Of a stretch of 64,000 bases of DNA, positions 28,527 to 37,026 are shown in pieces. The stretch comes from JAEULH01 sp963805915 (GTDB taxonomy: Bacteria > Pseudomonadota > Alphaproteobacteria > Rhodospirillales > Defluviicoccaceae): contig CAWDWD010000011.1 of NCBI GenBank assembly GCA_963805915.1, positions 186,001 to 250,000 of the forward strand. Direction: 5' to 3'. How positions within the stretch are numbered: the stretch's first letter is position 1; every line of letters starts with the position of its first letter. The position numbers were made by a program, and so were the translations under genes. The notes beneath the pieces were generated by a model. That model worked only from the letters and a program-made list of their open reading frames with translations, had not been told where the DNA came from and ran no database searches.

Positions 28527-29458
28527 TTATCCCTTTGCTTCCGGCGCGATCAGAATGTTGTAGGTCGCCGGTTCGATAGCGACGGCGATGCCCAGCAGGG
28601 TTCGGAATGCGGCGTGCGGCGAGCGCCGCCGATTGAAGCGGAAGACGAATTCGTCGAGGTAGGACTGGAGATGGGGGCGGCGGAGGCCGTGGTAGACGCC
28701 AAGCGCCCACGTCTTGACGTTCGAGATCACCAGATGCACCCAGGGCAGGACGATGTGAGCCGCCATGGCGCCAACGACGTGGGGCTCGCGCTTGAACTTA
28801 GGCTGGCCGGGGTCTGCGCTCCAGCCGTCGGTCTTGAGGGTGGAGCCGGCGGCGACGTTGGCCCTGATGAACGGGTGAAGGTTGGCCCGCGAGGCGTCCT
28901 CGATCGTCCCCAGGCGCAAGCGCCCGGGAGCCTCGTCTATGATTTCGACGGCGACGGCGATCTGCATCTTGCCGTCCGGGCTTCGCCCGCCTCCGCCCGT
29001 CACCGGGTCATCCTTGGTGCGGTAGGAGACTTGCGTTTCGTCGATCTCGACCGCGCCGGACAGCAGCGCGCGGGCGGGATTGACCATGGCCCGACGCAGC
29101 TTGGCGCACAACAGCCAGGCACTCTTGTAGGACCCCAGGCCCAGCTGCCGCCACATCTGCCGCGCGGAGAGGCCGTTCGAGTGGGTGGCCATCAGATAGG
29201 CCGCCCAAAACCATACCGTGAGCGGCAGCTTCGAGCCGTGCATCACGGTCCCCGCCGTGACCGGCGGCGGCGACACTTATCGCATTCGTAGGTCCACGCC
29301 TTGGTCGCGAGTTCCCAGGCATGGTCATGGCCGCAGGCCGGGCAGCGAAAGCCCTCCGGCCACCGAGCCGCCGACAGCCACGCCGCGCACGCGGCCTCAT
29401 CCGGGAACTGACGCTGAAACGCCAAGATGGAGCGGGGAAGGTCGAGCATGGCGAACAT
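28527..29458 (-). pseudogene. Second IS1595-family transposase, frameshifted
   Basis: The N-terminal piece (29458 to about 29260) has the zinc ribbon CPACGHDHAW...CDKCRR. A frame change near 29262 leads to the remainder (29276 to 28527): GTVMHGSKLPLTVWFWAAYL, VEIDETQVSYRTKDD (first Asp) and the FNRRRSPHAAF end. It is clearly different from the intact IS1595 transposase at 18560, so two separate insertions occurred. Inverted ends could not be identified. Confidence 0.8.
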
Positions 29459-29717
29459 CTATGTCCGCTTTATGTTCTACCACGTCCCCGCCCACCGATC
29501 ACCGCATATCGTGGCCCCGGAACCTCTTGCCGGCACGAATATTGGGGAAGCTTTCGCGGCGGCGCGGCGACGCCGCCTACTTCCGTTTGGATCCGGAACC
29601 TCTCGACGCGCACACTATACTCGGTAGGTTCCGGAGCACCAACCACATTTTGTTGCGGCGAGGGCGTCACCACTCAAGGTGCACGTGCCCGGTTGCCTAG
29701 CCGTAGCCTAAGACTTC
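29459..29717. other. Intergenic stretch beyond the IS1595 pseudogene
   Basis: About 260 bp with no supportable gene. A direct echo (CCGGAACCTCT at about 29518 and 29592) and a GC-rich block (GCGGCGGCGCGGCGACGCCG) are present. It probably contains the right end of the IS1595 element and then host DNA. Confidence 0.3.
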
Positions 29718-29723
29718 AAACAA

Positions 29724-29861
29724 GGTAACAGGGGCAAAAGCCCGGGCGGATAGCACGAAAATGGGGTGTGCGCCAAAGTGAGAAGTGAGCGTTTCTGCGG
29801 CTTTTCGGCGGCCAAGACGCCACCGTGCTGCACCTTCGCCCCAGGTTTTGCCCCTGTTACC
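29724..29861. mobile_element. 138-bp MITE with 16-bp perfect inverted ends
   Basis: The left end GGTAACAGGGGCAAAA (29724-29739) is perfectly complementary to the right end TTTTGCCCCTGTTACC (29846-29861), and similarity extends imperfectly for about 9 bp further inward. Both ends are bordered by the direct hexamer AAACAA (29718-29723 and 29862-29867). There is no coding capacity in the 106-bp core. This is the structure of a non-autonomous transposon. It lies 30 bp beyond the 3' end of tRNA-Arg. Confidence 0.8.
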
Positions 29862-29891
29862 AAACAAGCCACTGACCCATTGAAAAGATGG

Positions 29892-29965
29892 CGCGCCCGG
29901 CAGGACTCGAACCTGCGACCTACTGCTTAGAAGGCAGTTGCTCTATCCGACTGAGCTACGGGCGC
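29892..29965 (-). tRNA. tRNA-Arg (anticodon TCT)
   Basis: On the minus strand the acceptor stem GCGCCCG pairs with CGGGCGC. The D-arm GCTCAGTCGGATAGAGC, anticodon arm ACTGCCTTCTAAGCAGT with loop CTTCTAA (anticodon TCT), and TPC arm GCAGGTTCGAGTCCTGC are all standard. CCA is not encoded. It decodes AGA, a rare codon in this GC-rich genome. Confidence 0.95.
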
Positions 29966-29995
29966 CGTGGAGCGTTGCGCCGGGCGGGCGGGCCG

Positions 29996-30286
29996 TCACC
30001 ATTTCGCGTTGAAGTTCTCGGCATAGCTTTTCGGGCGGACGACGCGCGAGTGCGGTTCGCGGACGCGATAGTCCAAGCCATTGCGCTCGGCATAGGCGAC
30101 GGCTTCGTCGCGCGTGTCGAATTCGAGCCGAAGTTGGCGCCGGGTGTCGCCCGAACCCATCCAGCCCATCAGCGGATCGGCGACCTCGGGTGCCTCGCGC
30201 TCAAATTCCACAATCCACTTGTGGGTCTTGCGGCGGCCCGCCTGCATTGCGGTCCTGCTTGGACGATAGATACGCACAACGCTCAC
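29996..30286 (-). CDS. NADH dehydrogenase accessory subunit, NDUFS4-like
   Basis: 96 residues. It matches the ETC complex I conserved-region family (the 18-kDa/NDUFS4 subunit), found in alphaproteobacteria and mitochondria: VRIYRPSRTAMQAGRRKTHK, DPLMGWMGSGDTRRQLRLEF, AVAYAERNGLDYRV and the final P.SYAENF. It stabilises the NADH-binding arm of complex I. GGGAG before the GTG at 30286 favours that start over the TTG at 30292. The gene stands alone, as usual for this subunit. Confidence 0.9.
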   Translation of the reverse strand: MSVVRIYRPSRTAMQAGRRKTHKWIVEFEREAPEVADPLMGWMGSGDTRRQLRLEFDTRDEAVAYAERNGLDYRVREPHSRVVRPKSYAENFNAKW

Positions 30287-30356
30287 GACCAACTCCCGCC
30301 TGGACCACCCCGCGCCGGGAATGGCGCGGAGAGGATGCTCGATCCATTAGTATCGA

Positions 30357-30554
30357 TCAACGTCTCACCCGCGGCAGGTTGATCCGCGGCGCCGACGTTT
30401 CGACAACTTCGTCGGGCGGGGACCTTAGCGGTAATTCCAGGCGTTGAAAAGCCGCCGCGAGCGCGCCTCGCGCACCCGCTCGGGCATCGGTCATATGATT
30501 GCGTGCGGCGCGAACCCTCCCGCCGATCCCGGCGGCGAGGGTTCCCTCGGCCAT
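30357..30554 (-). CDS. Small basic hypothetical protein
   Basis: 65 codons with a perfect AGGAGG 8 nt before the ATG, which is the main reason to list it. The composition is Ala/Arg-rich (VRAARNHMTDARAGARGALA) and no domain is recognised. The stop codon of the upstream small ORF at 30566 overlaps this ribosome site, suggesting a two-gene unit. It may still be a chance ORF in GC-rich DNA. Confidence 0.35.
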   Translation of the reverse strand: MAEGTLAAGIGGRVRAARNHMTDARAGARGALAAAFQRLELPLRSPPDEVVETSAPRINLPRVRR

Positions 30555-30565
30555 TTACGAACCTC

Positions 30566-30757
30566 CTACGAGAACATGCGCTCCAGCGCCGAGCCGATCC
30601 CGATCAGGGTAAGGGCCGCCGAGGCGAAACAAAGCAACAGGCCGACCCGGCTGAAATCGGGGAGTGGACGAATATCACCATCGGTCTCGGCGTTCTCTAT
30701 TGCGCCCGGCCAAGTGGTGGCCGTGGCGTGAAGCCGTCCGGCGTCTGAATGGGCCAT
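30566..30757 (-). CDS. Small single-pass membrane protein
   Basis: 63 codons, with GGAG 7 nt upstream of the ATG. One hydrophobic helix (VGLLLCFASAALTLIGIG) near the C-terminus follows a polar N-terminus. No family is recognised. It lies between gapR and the NDUFS4-like gene on the same strand and is followed by another small ORF within 12 bp. Confidence 0.4.
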   Translation of the reverse strand: MAHSDAGRLHATATTWPGAIENAETDGDIRPLPDFSRVGLLLCFASAALTLIGIGSALERMFS

Positions 30758-30877
30758 CGGGATGTCTCCGTCGCTGCCATCGCCCCCAAGATGTTTACGA
30801 TGGCTTAACGGCGCTCATCCGGCAGTGACGGCTGTCATATTCCCGCGGCGCTCGCGCGCCGGCCCCGCCTGCCCAAC

Positions 30878-31228
30878 CTATTCGGCGGGTTCGGCGTCGG
30901 CGGCTTCCGGTCGCAATACCGGCTCGGGCGGAAACTCGGCCTCGGCCGGTTCCTCGCCGCCGAAGGCCACCTCAAGGGGCGTTCCGGTGGCGTGGGCGTA
31001 AAGGATCAGATCGTTGAGCAACTCGGCCTCAAGGTCGGCGCGGCGCTTGTTGCGGCGGATCGCGACCAGTTTGGCGAGCGCCATAACATTGTAGCCGTCG
31101 CCCTTGATTTGAGCTTTGAGATCCTTGAGGTCGTCCTTCAGCGCGTCGATGTCGTCGAGGAGGCGCTCCATGCGCTCGGCGTAGGAGGTGAGCTGCGCCC
31201 CAGCCGCGGTATTGATGCCGATGCTCAA
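30878..31228 (-). CDS. gapR: GapR/DUF2312 nucleoid-associated protein
   Basis: 116 residues. The conserved core is ERMERLLDDIDALKDDLKDL (coiled coil), KAQIKGDGYNVMALAKLV (the GxGFD-like motif) and IRRNKRRADLEAE. GapR encircles overtwisted AT-rich DNA ahead of replication forks and RNA polymerase and is nearly restricted to alphaproteobacteria. This version has an acidic Pro/Glu-rich tail of about 30 residues after the usual end. The AT-rich leader (TCCTTAATATGC) could be an own-binding site. Confidence 0.9.
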   Translation of the reverse strand: MSIGINTAAGAQLTSYAERMERLLDDIDALKDDLKDLKAQIKGDGYNVMALAKLVAIRRNKRRADLEAELLNDLILYAHATGTPLEVAFGGEEPAEAEFPPEPVLRPEAADAEPAE

Positions 31229-31437
31229 CGTGTATCTCCTTAATATGCAAGACGAAATAGGTGTTCGCGTTGCCGTCGCGAGCGACGCTTGATGACTTCA
31301 GTTGTTGGATCCCGCGAGAAGCCGCCGCCGCGCGGCGCGCGATGTGGCCGCACCATGTCACCGCCCGCCATCCGGTGCAATGGTGGCGGTTGTCGAGTAT
31401 GGTCGGATCGTCTCGGCGCCGGCCTCAGGTCGGCCGC

Positions 31438-31528
31438 GCTTGCGCTTGTCGCTGATTCGCGCGCGCCTGCGCTTCGCTTGCGCTTGTCGCCGATTTGCGC
31501 GCGCCTGCGCCTCGCTTGCGCTTGTCAG
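31438..31528. repeat. 38-bp GC-rich tandem repeat, 2.4 copies
   Basis: Copies start at 31438, 31476 and 31514 (last partial), with core GCTTGCGCTTGTCGC followed by a GATTYGCGCGCGCCTGCGC block and few differences. The exact 38-bp spacing shows tandem duplication. It lies in the 450-bp intergenic space between the divergent gapR and ndk genes. There are no spacers, so it is not a CRISPR. Confidence 0.75.
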
Positions 31529-31682
31529 TGCGGCGAGGCGGGTCTATAAGGCGCCGACTTCGCGGCGGTCGGCGGGACATCCATCACCTCATGCCGCGCC
31601 GCGATAAACAAACGCGCGCTGCCCTGACAAGGCTCGAACAACGCGTCAGACATCTCAATTCGGAAAAAAGGGGTTCAAGCTC

Positions 31683-32105
31683 ATGGCCGCTGAACGGACG
31701 CTGTCCATCATCAAGCCCGACGCGACCGCGCGCAACGTGACCGGGGGTATCATCAGCCTGTTGGAAGCCGGCGGCTTGCGGGTGGTCGCGCAAAAGCGGC
31801 TGCACCTGACCAAGGCGATGGCGCAGCAGTTCTACGCTGTCCACGCGGAGCGGTCCTTCTTCGACGAATTGTGTGACTACATGTCCTCGGCGCCGGTGGT
31901 CGTTCAGGTTCTTGAAGGCGAAGGCGCGGTCGCGCTTAATCGCAACATCATGGGCGCGACGAACCCGGCGAACGCCGAGGAAGGCACCATCCGCAAGGCA
32001 TTCGGCGTCAACGTCCAGGAAAATTCCGTCCACGGCTCGGACTCGGCCGAGAACGCGGCGATCGAAATCGCGTTCTTTTTCAGCGGCATCGAGATCGTCG
32101 GCTGA
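31683..32105 (+). CDS. ndk: Nucleoside diphosphate kinase
   Basis: 140 residues. It transfers the gamma-phosphate from ATP to NDPs. The family signatures are present: KPDATARN, GATNPANAEEGTIRKAFG, and the active-site His in ENSVHGSDS near residue 117. Length is typical. The 3' end overlaps the convergent purN by 26 bp. There is no close upstream gene, so it has its own promoter downstream of the 38-bp repeats. Confidence 0.95.
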   Translation: MAAERTLSIIKPDATARNVTGGIISLLEAGGLRVVAQKRLHLTKAMAQQFYAVHAERSFFDELCDYMSSAPVVVQVLEGEGAVALNRNIMGATNPANAEEGTIRKAFGVNVQENSVHGSDSAENAAIEIAFFFSGIEIVG

Positions 32106-32841
32106 GGCGACCCGGCGCGGCGGGCCTGGCGCCCGCCGCCATCCCCGCCACCGCCAGCCCGGCCACCGTCAGCCCGGCGGAATTCAGCAGCGCGCCCGCG
32201 GCCCTTGTCGCGGTCTGGACGCGGGCACGATTGCCATCGACGCGGACGCGCCCCTCGGCAATGAGGCTGACCGCGAGCGGATAAATCCGGTGCTCTTCGG
32301 CGAGGACGCGCGCGGCGAGCCGGCCGGCGTCATCGTCGTCGAGAACCGGGACCGCCGCCTGCACGATGATCGGACCATCGTCCATGGCCGGGCGGACATA
32401 ATGCACCGTGCACCCGGTAATCCGCGCGCCATACTCGATCACGCGTTCGTGCGCGCGCAGCCCGCGAAACGCCGGCAGCAGCGACGGGTGGATGTTGATC
32501 AGGCGGTCCCACCAGGTTTCGACGAAGGGCCCCGACAGCAGCCGCATGAACCCGGCGAGGCAAACAAGCCCGCAGCCGCTTTGGCGCAGAGCCGTGGTGA
32601 TCGCGGATTCGAAGTCGCCGCGCGCGGAGAACGCGGTGTTATCGATGACGCGGCTCGCCACGCCCGCCTTGGCGGCCCGTTCCAGTCCGTGGGCATCGGC
32701 CACATTGGCGATGACAAGCCCGATGCGGGCCGGATAGTCGGGCCGCGCCGATGCGTCGATGAGCGCCTGCAGGTTGCTGCCGCGCCCGGAGATCAACACG
32801 CCGACGGTCAGCCTGTCGGCGCCCGGTCTTAACGCCGCCAT
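32080..32841 (-). CDS. purN: Phosphoribosylglycinamide formyltransferase
   Basis: 253 residues. It formylates GAR in purine synthesis using 10-formyl-THF. Visible are the phosphate loop ISGRGSNLQAL, the catalytic block NIHPSLLPAFRGL (Asn, His), GCTVHYV and the Asp region MDDGPII. The ATG at 32841 lies inside the end of purM (about 13 bp overlap), giving translational coupling. The C-terminus has about 30 extra Ala/Arg-rich residues beyond the usual end and overlaps convergent ndk. Confidence 0.93.
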   Translation of the reverse strand: MAALRPGADRLTVGVLISGRGSNLQALIDASARPDYPARIGLVIANVADAHGLERAAKAGVASRVIDNTAFSARGDFESAITTALRQSGCGLVCLAGFMRLLSGPFVETWWDRLINIHPSLLPAFRGLRAHERVIEYGARITGCTVHYVRPAMDDGPIIVQAAVPVLDDDDAGRLAARVLAEEHRIYPLAVSLIAEGRVRVDGNRARVQTATRAAGALLNSAGLTVAGLAVAGMAAGARPAAPGRLSRRSRCR

Positions 32842-33953
32842 AGACCGTCCGCCTCGCGCAAGACGACCGCCGGCGCGCCGGCCTCGCGCCGGATCAGACG
32901 CCCGACGGTGTAAACCGTCTCGCCTTCGGTCTCGAAGACGGCTCGCACGCTCGCGGCGCGCGCGGCGGAGACAACGCAGATCATTCCGAGCCCGCAGTTG
33001 AAGGTCCGCGCCAGCTCGCCCGCCGGAAGCCGCGCCGCCTCGGCCAGCCAACGAAATACCGTCGGCAGCGGCCACGCGGCGGCGTCGAGTTCGGCCGCGA
33101 GCCCGGCCGGCAGCACCCGAGGGATGTTTTCGATCAGCCCGCCGCCGGTGATATGGGCAAGAGCCCTGACGCCGCCCGCCGCCAGCGCGGCGAGGCAGCT
33201 CTTGACGTAGATCCGGGTCGGCGTGAGCAGGGCGGCGCCGAGGCTCACCCCGCTCGCGAACGGCGCGGGGTCGTCGTAGTCGCGGCCGGTCTCGGCGACG
33301 ATCCGGCGAACGAGGGAATAGCCGTTGGCGTGCAGGCCGGACGAAGCGAGCCCAAGCACGACGTCGCCCGCGCCCGCGTCGGCGCCGGTGACGAGGCGCT
33401 CGCGCTCGACGGCGCCGACGGCGAACCCGGCGAGGTCATAGTCGCCGCCGGCGTACATCCCCGGCATCTCCGCGGTTTCGCCGCCGATCAAGGCGCATCC
33501 CGCCTCGCGGCAGCCGGCCGCGATGCCGCCGATAATGTCGCGTCCGGTCTCGACGCTCAGTCGGCCGGTGGCGAAATAGTCGAGGAAGAAGAGCGGTTCC
33601 GCGCCTTGAACGACGAGGTCGTTGACGCACATGGCGACAAGGTCGATGCCGACCGTTGCATGGCTGGCCAAGGCAACCGCGAGCTTCAGCTTGGTGCCGA
33701 CCCCGTCGCTCGAAGCGACCAGGATGGGATCCTTGAAGCCGGTGGCGCGGAGGTCGAACAGGGCGCCGAACCCGCCCAGTTCCGAGATAACGCCGCTGCG
33801 CCGGGTGGTCGCGACCAGAGGCTTGATCTCCTCGACCAGCCGCGCTCCGGCCTCGATATCGACACCAGCTTCCTTGTAGCCCAAACCGCTAATGTCATCC
33901 TCCGAGCAACATGTTAGAAGAGGTGCCCGAACATACTGGATCCAAGGCGCCAT
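32829..33953 (-). CDS. purM: Phosphoribosylformylglycinamidine cyclo-ligase
   Basis: About 374 residues. It closes the imidazole ring to give AIR. The family start LGYKEAGVDIEAG is followed by ATRRSGVISELGGFGALFDL, DGVGTKLKLA, VNDLVVQGAEPLFFLDYFAT and GGETAEMPGMY. The only in-frame ATG is at 33953, about 20 residues longer than usual; a TTG nearer the conserved start is possible. It runs divergent from the DUF2066 gene with almost no gap, so the two promoters must overlap their coding regions. Confidence 0.93.
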   Translation of the reverse strand: MAPWIQYVRAPLLTCCSEDDISGLGYKEAGVDIEAGARLVEEIKPLVATTRRSGVISELGGFGALFDLRATGFKDPILVASSDGVGTKLKLAVALASHATVGIDLVAMCVNDLVVQGAEPLFFLDYFATGRLSVETGRDIIGGIAAGCREAGCALIGGETAEMPGMYAGGDYDLAGFAVGAVERERLVTGADAGAGDVVLGLASSGLHANGYSLVRRIVAETGRDYDDPAPFASGVSLGAALLTPTRIYVKSCLAALAAGGVRALAHITGGGLIENIPRVLPAGLAAELDAAAWPLPTVFRWLAEAARLPAGELARTFNCGLGMICVVSAARAASVRAVFETEGETVYTVGRLIRREAGAPAVVLREADGLWRR

Positions 33954-33977
33954 GCAATGATCGATCGGGGAGGGACC

Positions 33978-35111
33978 ATGGTCCGCTGCGCGCGCGCGCT
34001 GCTGGTGCTGCTGGCGGCGACCTTGTGGGCGGGCTTGTGGGCGGGCGCCGGCATGGCACAGGATCCGATGGCTCCGGGCGCGGCCCAGGCGGAGCTTTTC
34101 GACGTCCGCGACATCCAAGTCGATGTCACCGCCGCGACCGCCGCGGCCGCCCGCGAACAGGCCCAGGCCAAAGGTGCTCGCGCGGCCTTCCTGCAACTGC
34201 TCGATCGCCTGACGCTGGCGACCGACCGGGCCAAGCTGAGCAAGGTTTCCGACAGTCAAATCGAGACCATGATCAAGGACTTCTCCGTCGCCGACGAGAA
34301 ATATTCTTCCGTGCGCTACCTCGCGACCCTGAGTTACACATTCAAGGAAACCGACGTCCGCGACTATCTGGCGCGCCAGGGCGTCGCCTACGCGCTGACG
34401 CGGGCGAAGCCGATCGTCGTCGTGCCGGTGCTGCGCGGCGAAGGATCCCTGGCGCTATGGGATGATCCCAACCCCTGGCGCGCCGCCTGGGCGAACCTGC
34501 CCGCCGGCCAACTCGTCCCGGTGCTGGTGCCGCTCGGCGACGTCACCGACGTAGGCATTATTGACGCCGAACAGGCCGCGATCGGCGACGAGGAGAAACT
34601 TGCCCAACTCGCCGCGCGCTACGACGCCGACGGGTCACTCGTTCCGTTCGCGGTGCTGACGAACAATGGGGCGACCGGCCTGGCCGAAATGACCGTTGCC
34701 CTGACGCTCTACGGTGTCGAGGGAGCAAGAAAGGGTCCGACCCGGCGCTATCGGGCGGAGGAGGGGGAAAGCGTCGATGAGTTGTTTGGCCGCGCCGCCG
34801 CCGCGACCATGGGCGAGATCCAGAGCCAGTGGAAACGCGAAAATCTGGTCACGGCGTCCCATGCGGCGGTCGAGTCCGTGGCGATCCCACTCACCGGCCT
34901 GGACGACTGGACGACCATCCGCAAGCGGCTCGAGCGGGTTCAGACCATCGAAAAAACCGAAGTCGTGCTGCTGTCGCGCTCGATGGCGCTGGTCAACATC
35001 CATCATTTCGGCACCGCCGAGCAGCTTGGCCTCGCCCTCGAACAGGCGGATCTGACCTTGCGCCAAGGCGCCCAGGGCCTGGTCCTGACCCTACGCGGCA
35101 ATCGGTCCTGA
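33978..35111 (+). CDS. DUF2066-domain exported protein
   Basis: About 377 residues. The signal peptide is VRCARALLVLLAATLWAGLW... ending GMAQD. The mature protein starts FDVRDIQVDVTAATAAAARE and includes AFLQLLDRLTL and YSFKETDVRDYL-like features of DUF2066, a family of unknown function found next to purM and hda in many alphaproteobacteria. An ATG at 33957 is an alternative start. It is followed by the AI-2E transporter gene after 13 bp, probably as one operon. Confidence 0.85.
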   Translation: MVRCARALLVLLAATLWAGLWAGAGMAQDPMAPGAAQAELFDVRDIQVDVTAATAAAAREQAQAKGARAAFLQLLDRLTLATDRAKLSKVSDSQIETMIKDFSVADEKYSSVRYLATLSYTFKETDVRDYLARQGVAYALTRAKPIVVVPVLRGEGSLALWDDPNPWRAAWANLPAGQLVPVLVPLGDVTDVGIIDAEQAAIGDEEKLAQLAARYDADGSLVPFAVLTNNGATGLAEMTVALTLYGVEGARKGPTRRYRAEEGESVDELFGRAAAATMGEIQSQWKRENLVTASHAAVESVAIPLTGLDDWTTIRKRLERVQTIEKTEVVLLSRSMALVNIHHFGTAEQLGLALEQADLTLRQGAQGLVLTLRGNRS

Positions 35112-35124
35112 CGGTCCTCGCGCA

Positions 35125-36261
35125 GTGACCGCCGAGCGGAAATTTCTGATCTGGCTGGCGATCGCCGTTGCCGGCGGCTTTCTGGTTTACGAGTCGCGCG
35201 GCGCCCTGACGCCGTTCATCGCCGGCATGGCCGTGGCCTATCTGCTCGACCCGCTGGCCGATCGGCTGGAGGCGCTCCGTTGCCCGCGGACCGTCGCGGT
35301 TTTGATCATTCTCGGCTCGTTCCTCGCGGTCATTGTCATCGCGGCGATGATTCTGTTTCCGATCCTGCAGGTTCAGATCGTCGAACTGATCGCGCGCGTG
35401 CCCGGCTACATCCAGAAGCTTCGTGACGCCGCCGAGCCGCTGTTGGCCCGCTTCCAGGCCTCGCTGTCCCAGGATGAAATCGATAAGTTGCGCAGCGCGC
35501 TGGGCAGCTATGCCGGAAACATCGCCGGATGGCTGGGCCAGATCGTCGGCGGACTGTGGAGCGGCGGCCTTGCGCTGTTCAACGCCTTGTCGCTGGTCGT
35601 GATCATGCCGGTGGTAGCGTTCTACCTGTTGCGCGACTGGGACCGCATCGTCGCGCGCATCGACGCCCTGCTGCCGCGCGACGCGGCCGACACCATCCGC
35701 GAGCAGGTCCGCGAAATCGACAGCCGCCTTTCGGGCTTCCTCCGCGGCCAGGCTTCGGTCTGCCTCGCGCTCGGGACCTGGTATGCCGCCGGTTTGACGA
35801 TCGTCGGTCTCGACTTCGGCCTTCTCGTCGGGCTCGGCGCCGGGCTGATCTCGTTCGTGCCCTACCTCGGCACCGGGCTGGGACTGGTCGTCGGCCTCGG
35901 GCTGGCCTATTCCCAGTACAGCGAATGGCTGCCCATCGGCCTGGTCGCCGGCGTGTTTGTCATCGGTCAGATCCTCGAGGGCTACGTGCTGACGCCGCGC
36001 CTGGTTGGCCAGCGCGTCGGCCTTCATCCGGTCTGGGTCTTGTTTGCCTTGATGGCCGGCGGCGCGCTGCTTGGTTTTACCGGGGTGCTGCTGGCGGTGC
36101 CGGCCGCCGCGGTCATCGGCGTGCTCGTCCGCTTCGCGACCCAGCGCTACCTGCAAAGCCCGCTTTACCGAAGTCACGGCGAGCGTCGCGGCGACGGCCC
36201 GGCCGACGACGGACTTAGCGGCGACGGCGGCGCACCCGGCGGGCTCGACCACCCATCGTGA
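35125..36261 (+). CDS. AI-2E (PerM) family membrane transporter
   Basis: 378 residues from a GTG. Seven to eight hydrophobic helices are visible: the paired N-terminal helices, a central soluble segment (residues 75-140), and the C-terminal LVGLGAGLISFVPYLGTGLG and FALMAGGALLGFTGVLLAVP motifs typical of the family. Members include the AI-2 exporter TqsA and proton-coupled antiporters; the substrate here is unknown. The stop overlaps the hdaA start by 4 bp. Confidence 0.88.
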   Translation: MTAERKFLIWLAIAVAGGFLVYESRGALTPFIAGMAVAYLLDPLADRLEALRCPRTVAVLIILGSFLAVIVIAAMILFPILQVQIVELIARVPGYIQKLRDAAEPLLARFQASLSQDEIDKLRSALGSYAGNIAGWLGQIVGGLWSGGLALFNALSLVVIMPVVAFYLLRDWDRIVARIDALLPRDAADTIREQVREIDSRLSGFLRGQASVCLALGTWYAAGLTIVGLDFGLLVGLGAGLISFVPYLGTGLGLVVGLGLAYSQYSEWLPIGLVAGVFVIGQILEGYVLTPRLVGQRVGLHPVWVLFALMAGGALLGFTGVLLAVPAAAVIGVLVRFATQRYLQSPLYRSHGERRGDGPADDGLSGDGGAPGGLDHPS

Positions 36262-36971
36262 CCGGCGGCGAACAGCTCGCGCTTGGTTTCGGCCATGATC
36301 CGGCGATGGAGGATGCCGACTTTCTCGTCGCCGACAGCAACGCGGCCGCCGTCGCCTGGCTGCGCCGGTGGCCGGACTGGCCGACGGGTGCGCTGATCCT
36401 TCACGGACCGCCCGGCTGCGGCAAGACGCACCTCACGCGGGTCCTCGCGCGCGCGACCGACGCGCGGCTGATCGACCAAGGCTCCCTCGGCGCGACGGAT
36501 CCGATCACTCTGCTCGCCGGTGCTGCTTTGGCGATCGTCGACGACGCCGATCGCTGTCTCGCCGCCGACGGCGCGGAGCGGGCTTTGTTGCACCTTTTCA
36601 ACGTGATCAAGGAGACCGAGCGGACGCTGTTGCTGAGCGCGCGCGAGGCGCCGGCGCGTTGGGGATTGTGCTTGGCCGACCTGCGCTCGCGGTTGAACGC
36701 GGCGACCGCCGTCACCATCGACGCCCCCGATGACGTGCTGATCCGCGCGGTCCTCGCCAAGCTGTTCGCCGACCGTCAGCTTCGCGTCGGCGAGGACGTG
36801 CTGTCCTACGCGCTGGCGCGGATGGAGCGCTCGCTGGACGCCGCCCGCGGCCTGGTCGAGCGGATCGACGCCGCCGCGCTCGCGGCCCGTCGCCCGATTA
36901 CCATCCCGTTGCTGCGCGCCGTTCTGAGCGAGGCCGAGGACGCCCGGCGCCGCCAAGGCGAGGTCTCGTAA
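36258..36971 (+). CDS. hdaA: DnaA-inactivating protein HdaA
   Basis: 237 residues. The N-terminal hexapeptide QLALGF fits a sliding-clamp binding motif. The DnaA-like AAA+ domain follows with Walker A GPPGCGKTH, Walker B AIVDDAD and a DLRSRLNA arginine-finger region. It has no DNA-binding domain IV, which separates it from DnaA. With the clamp it promotes hydrolysis of DnaA-ATP and so limits re-initiation. The neighbourhood purM/DUF2066/PerM/hdaA is conserved in this class. Confidence 0.9.
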   Translation: MTGGEQLALGFGHDPAMEDADFLVADSNAAAVAWLRRWPDWPTGALILHGPPGCGKTHLTRVLARATDARLIDQGSLGATDPITLLAGAALAIVDDADRCLAADGAERALLHLFNVIKETERTLLLSAREAPARWGLCLADLRSRLNAATAVTIDAPDDVLIRAVLAKLFADRQLRVGEDVLSYALARMERSLDAARGLVERIDAAALAARRPITIPLLRAVLSEAEDARRRQGEVS

Positions 36972-37026
36972 CGCCCGATCCCGATTCCGCGAGCGGCGGT
37001 GCGCGCGGACGATGCGGATCGGCGTT

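Noticed and set aside
31438..31528. Possible CRISPR array
   Set aside because: The 38-bp units abut one another with no unique spacers, and no cas gene is in the window.
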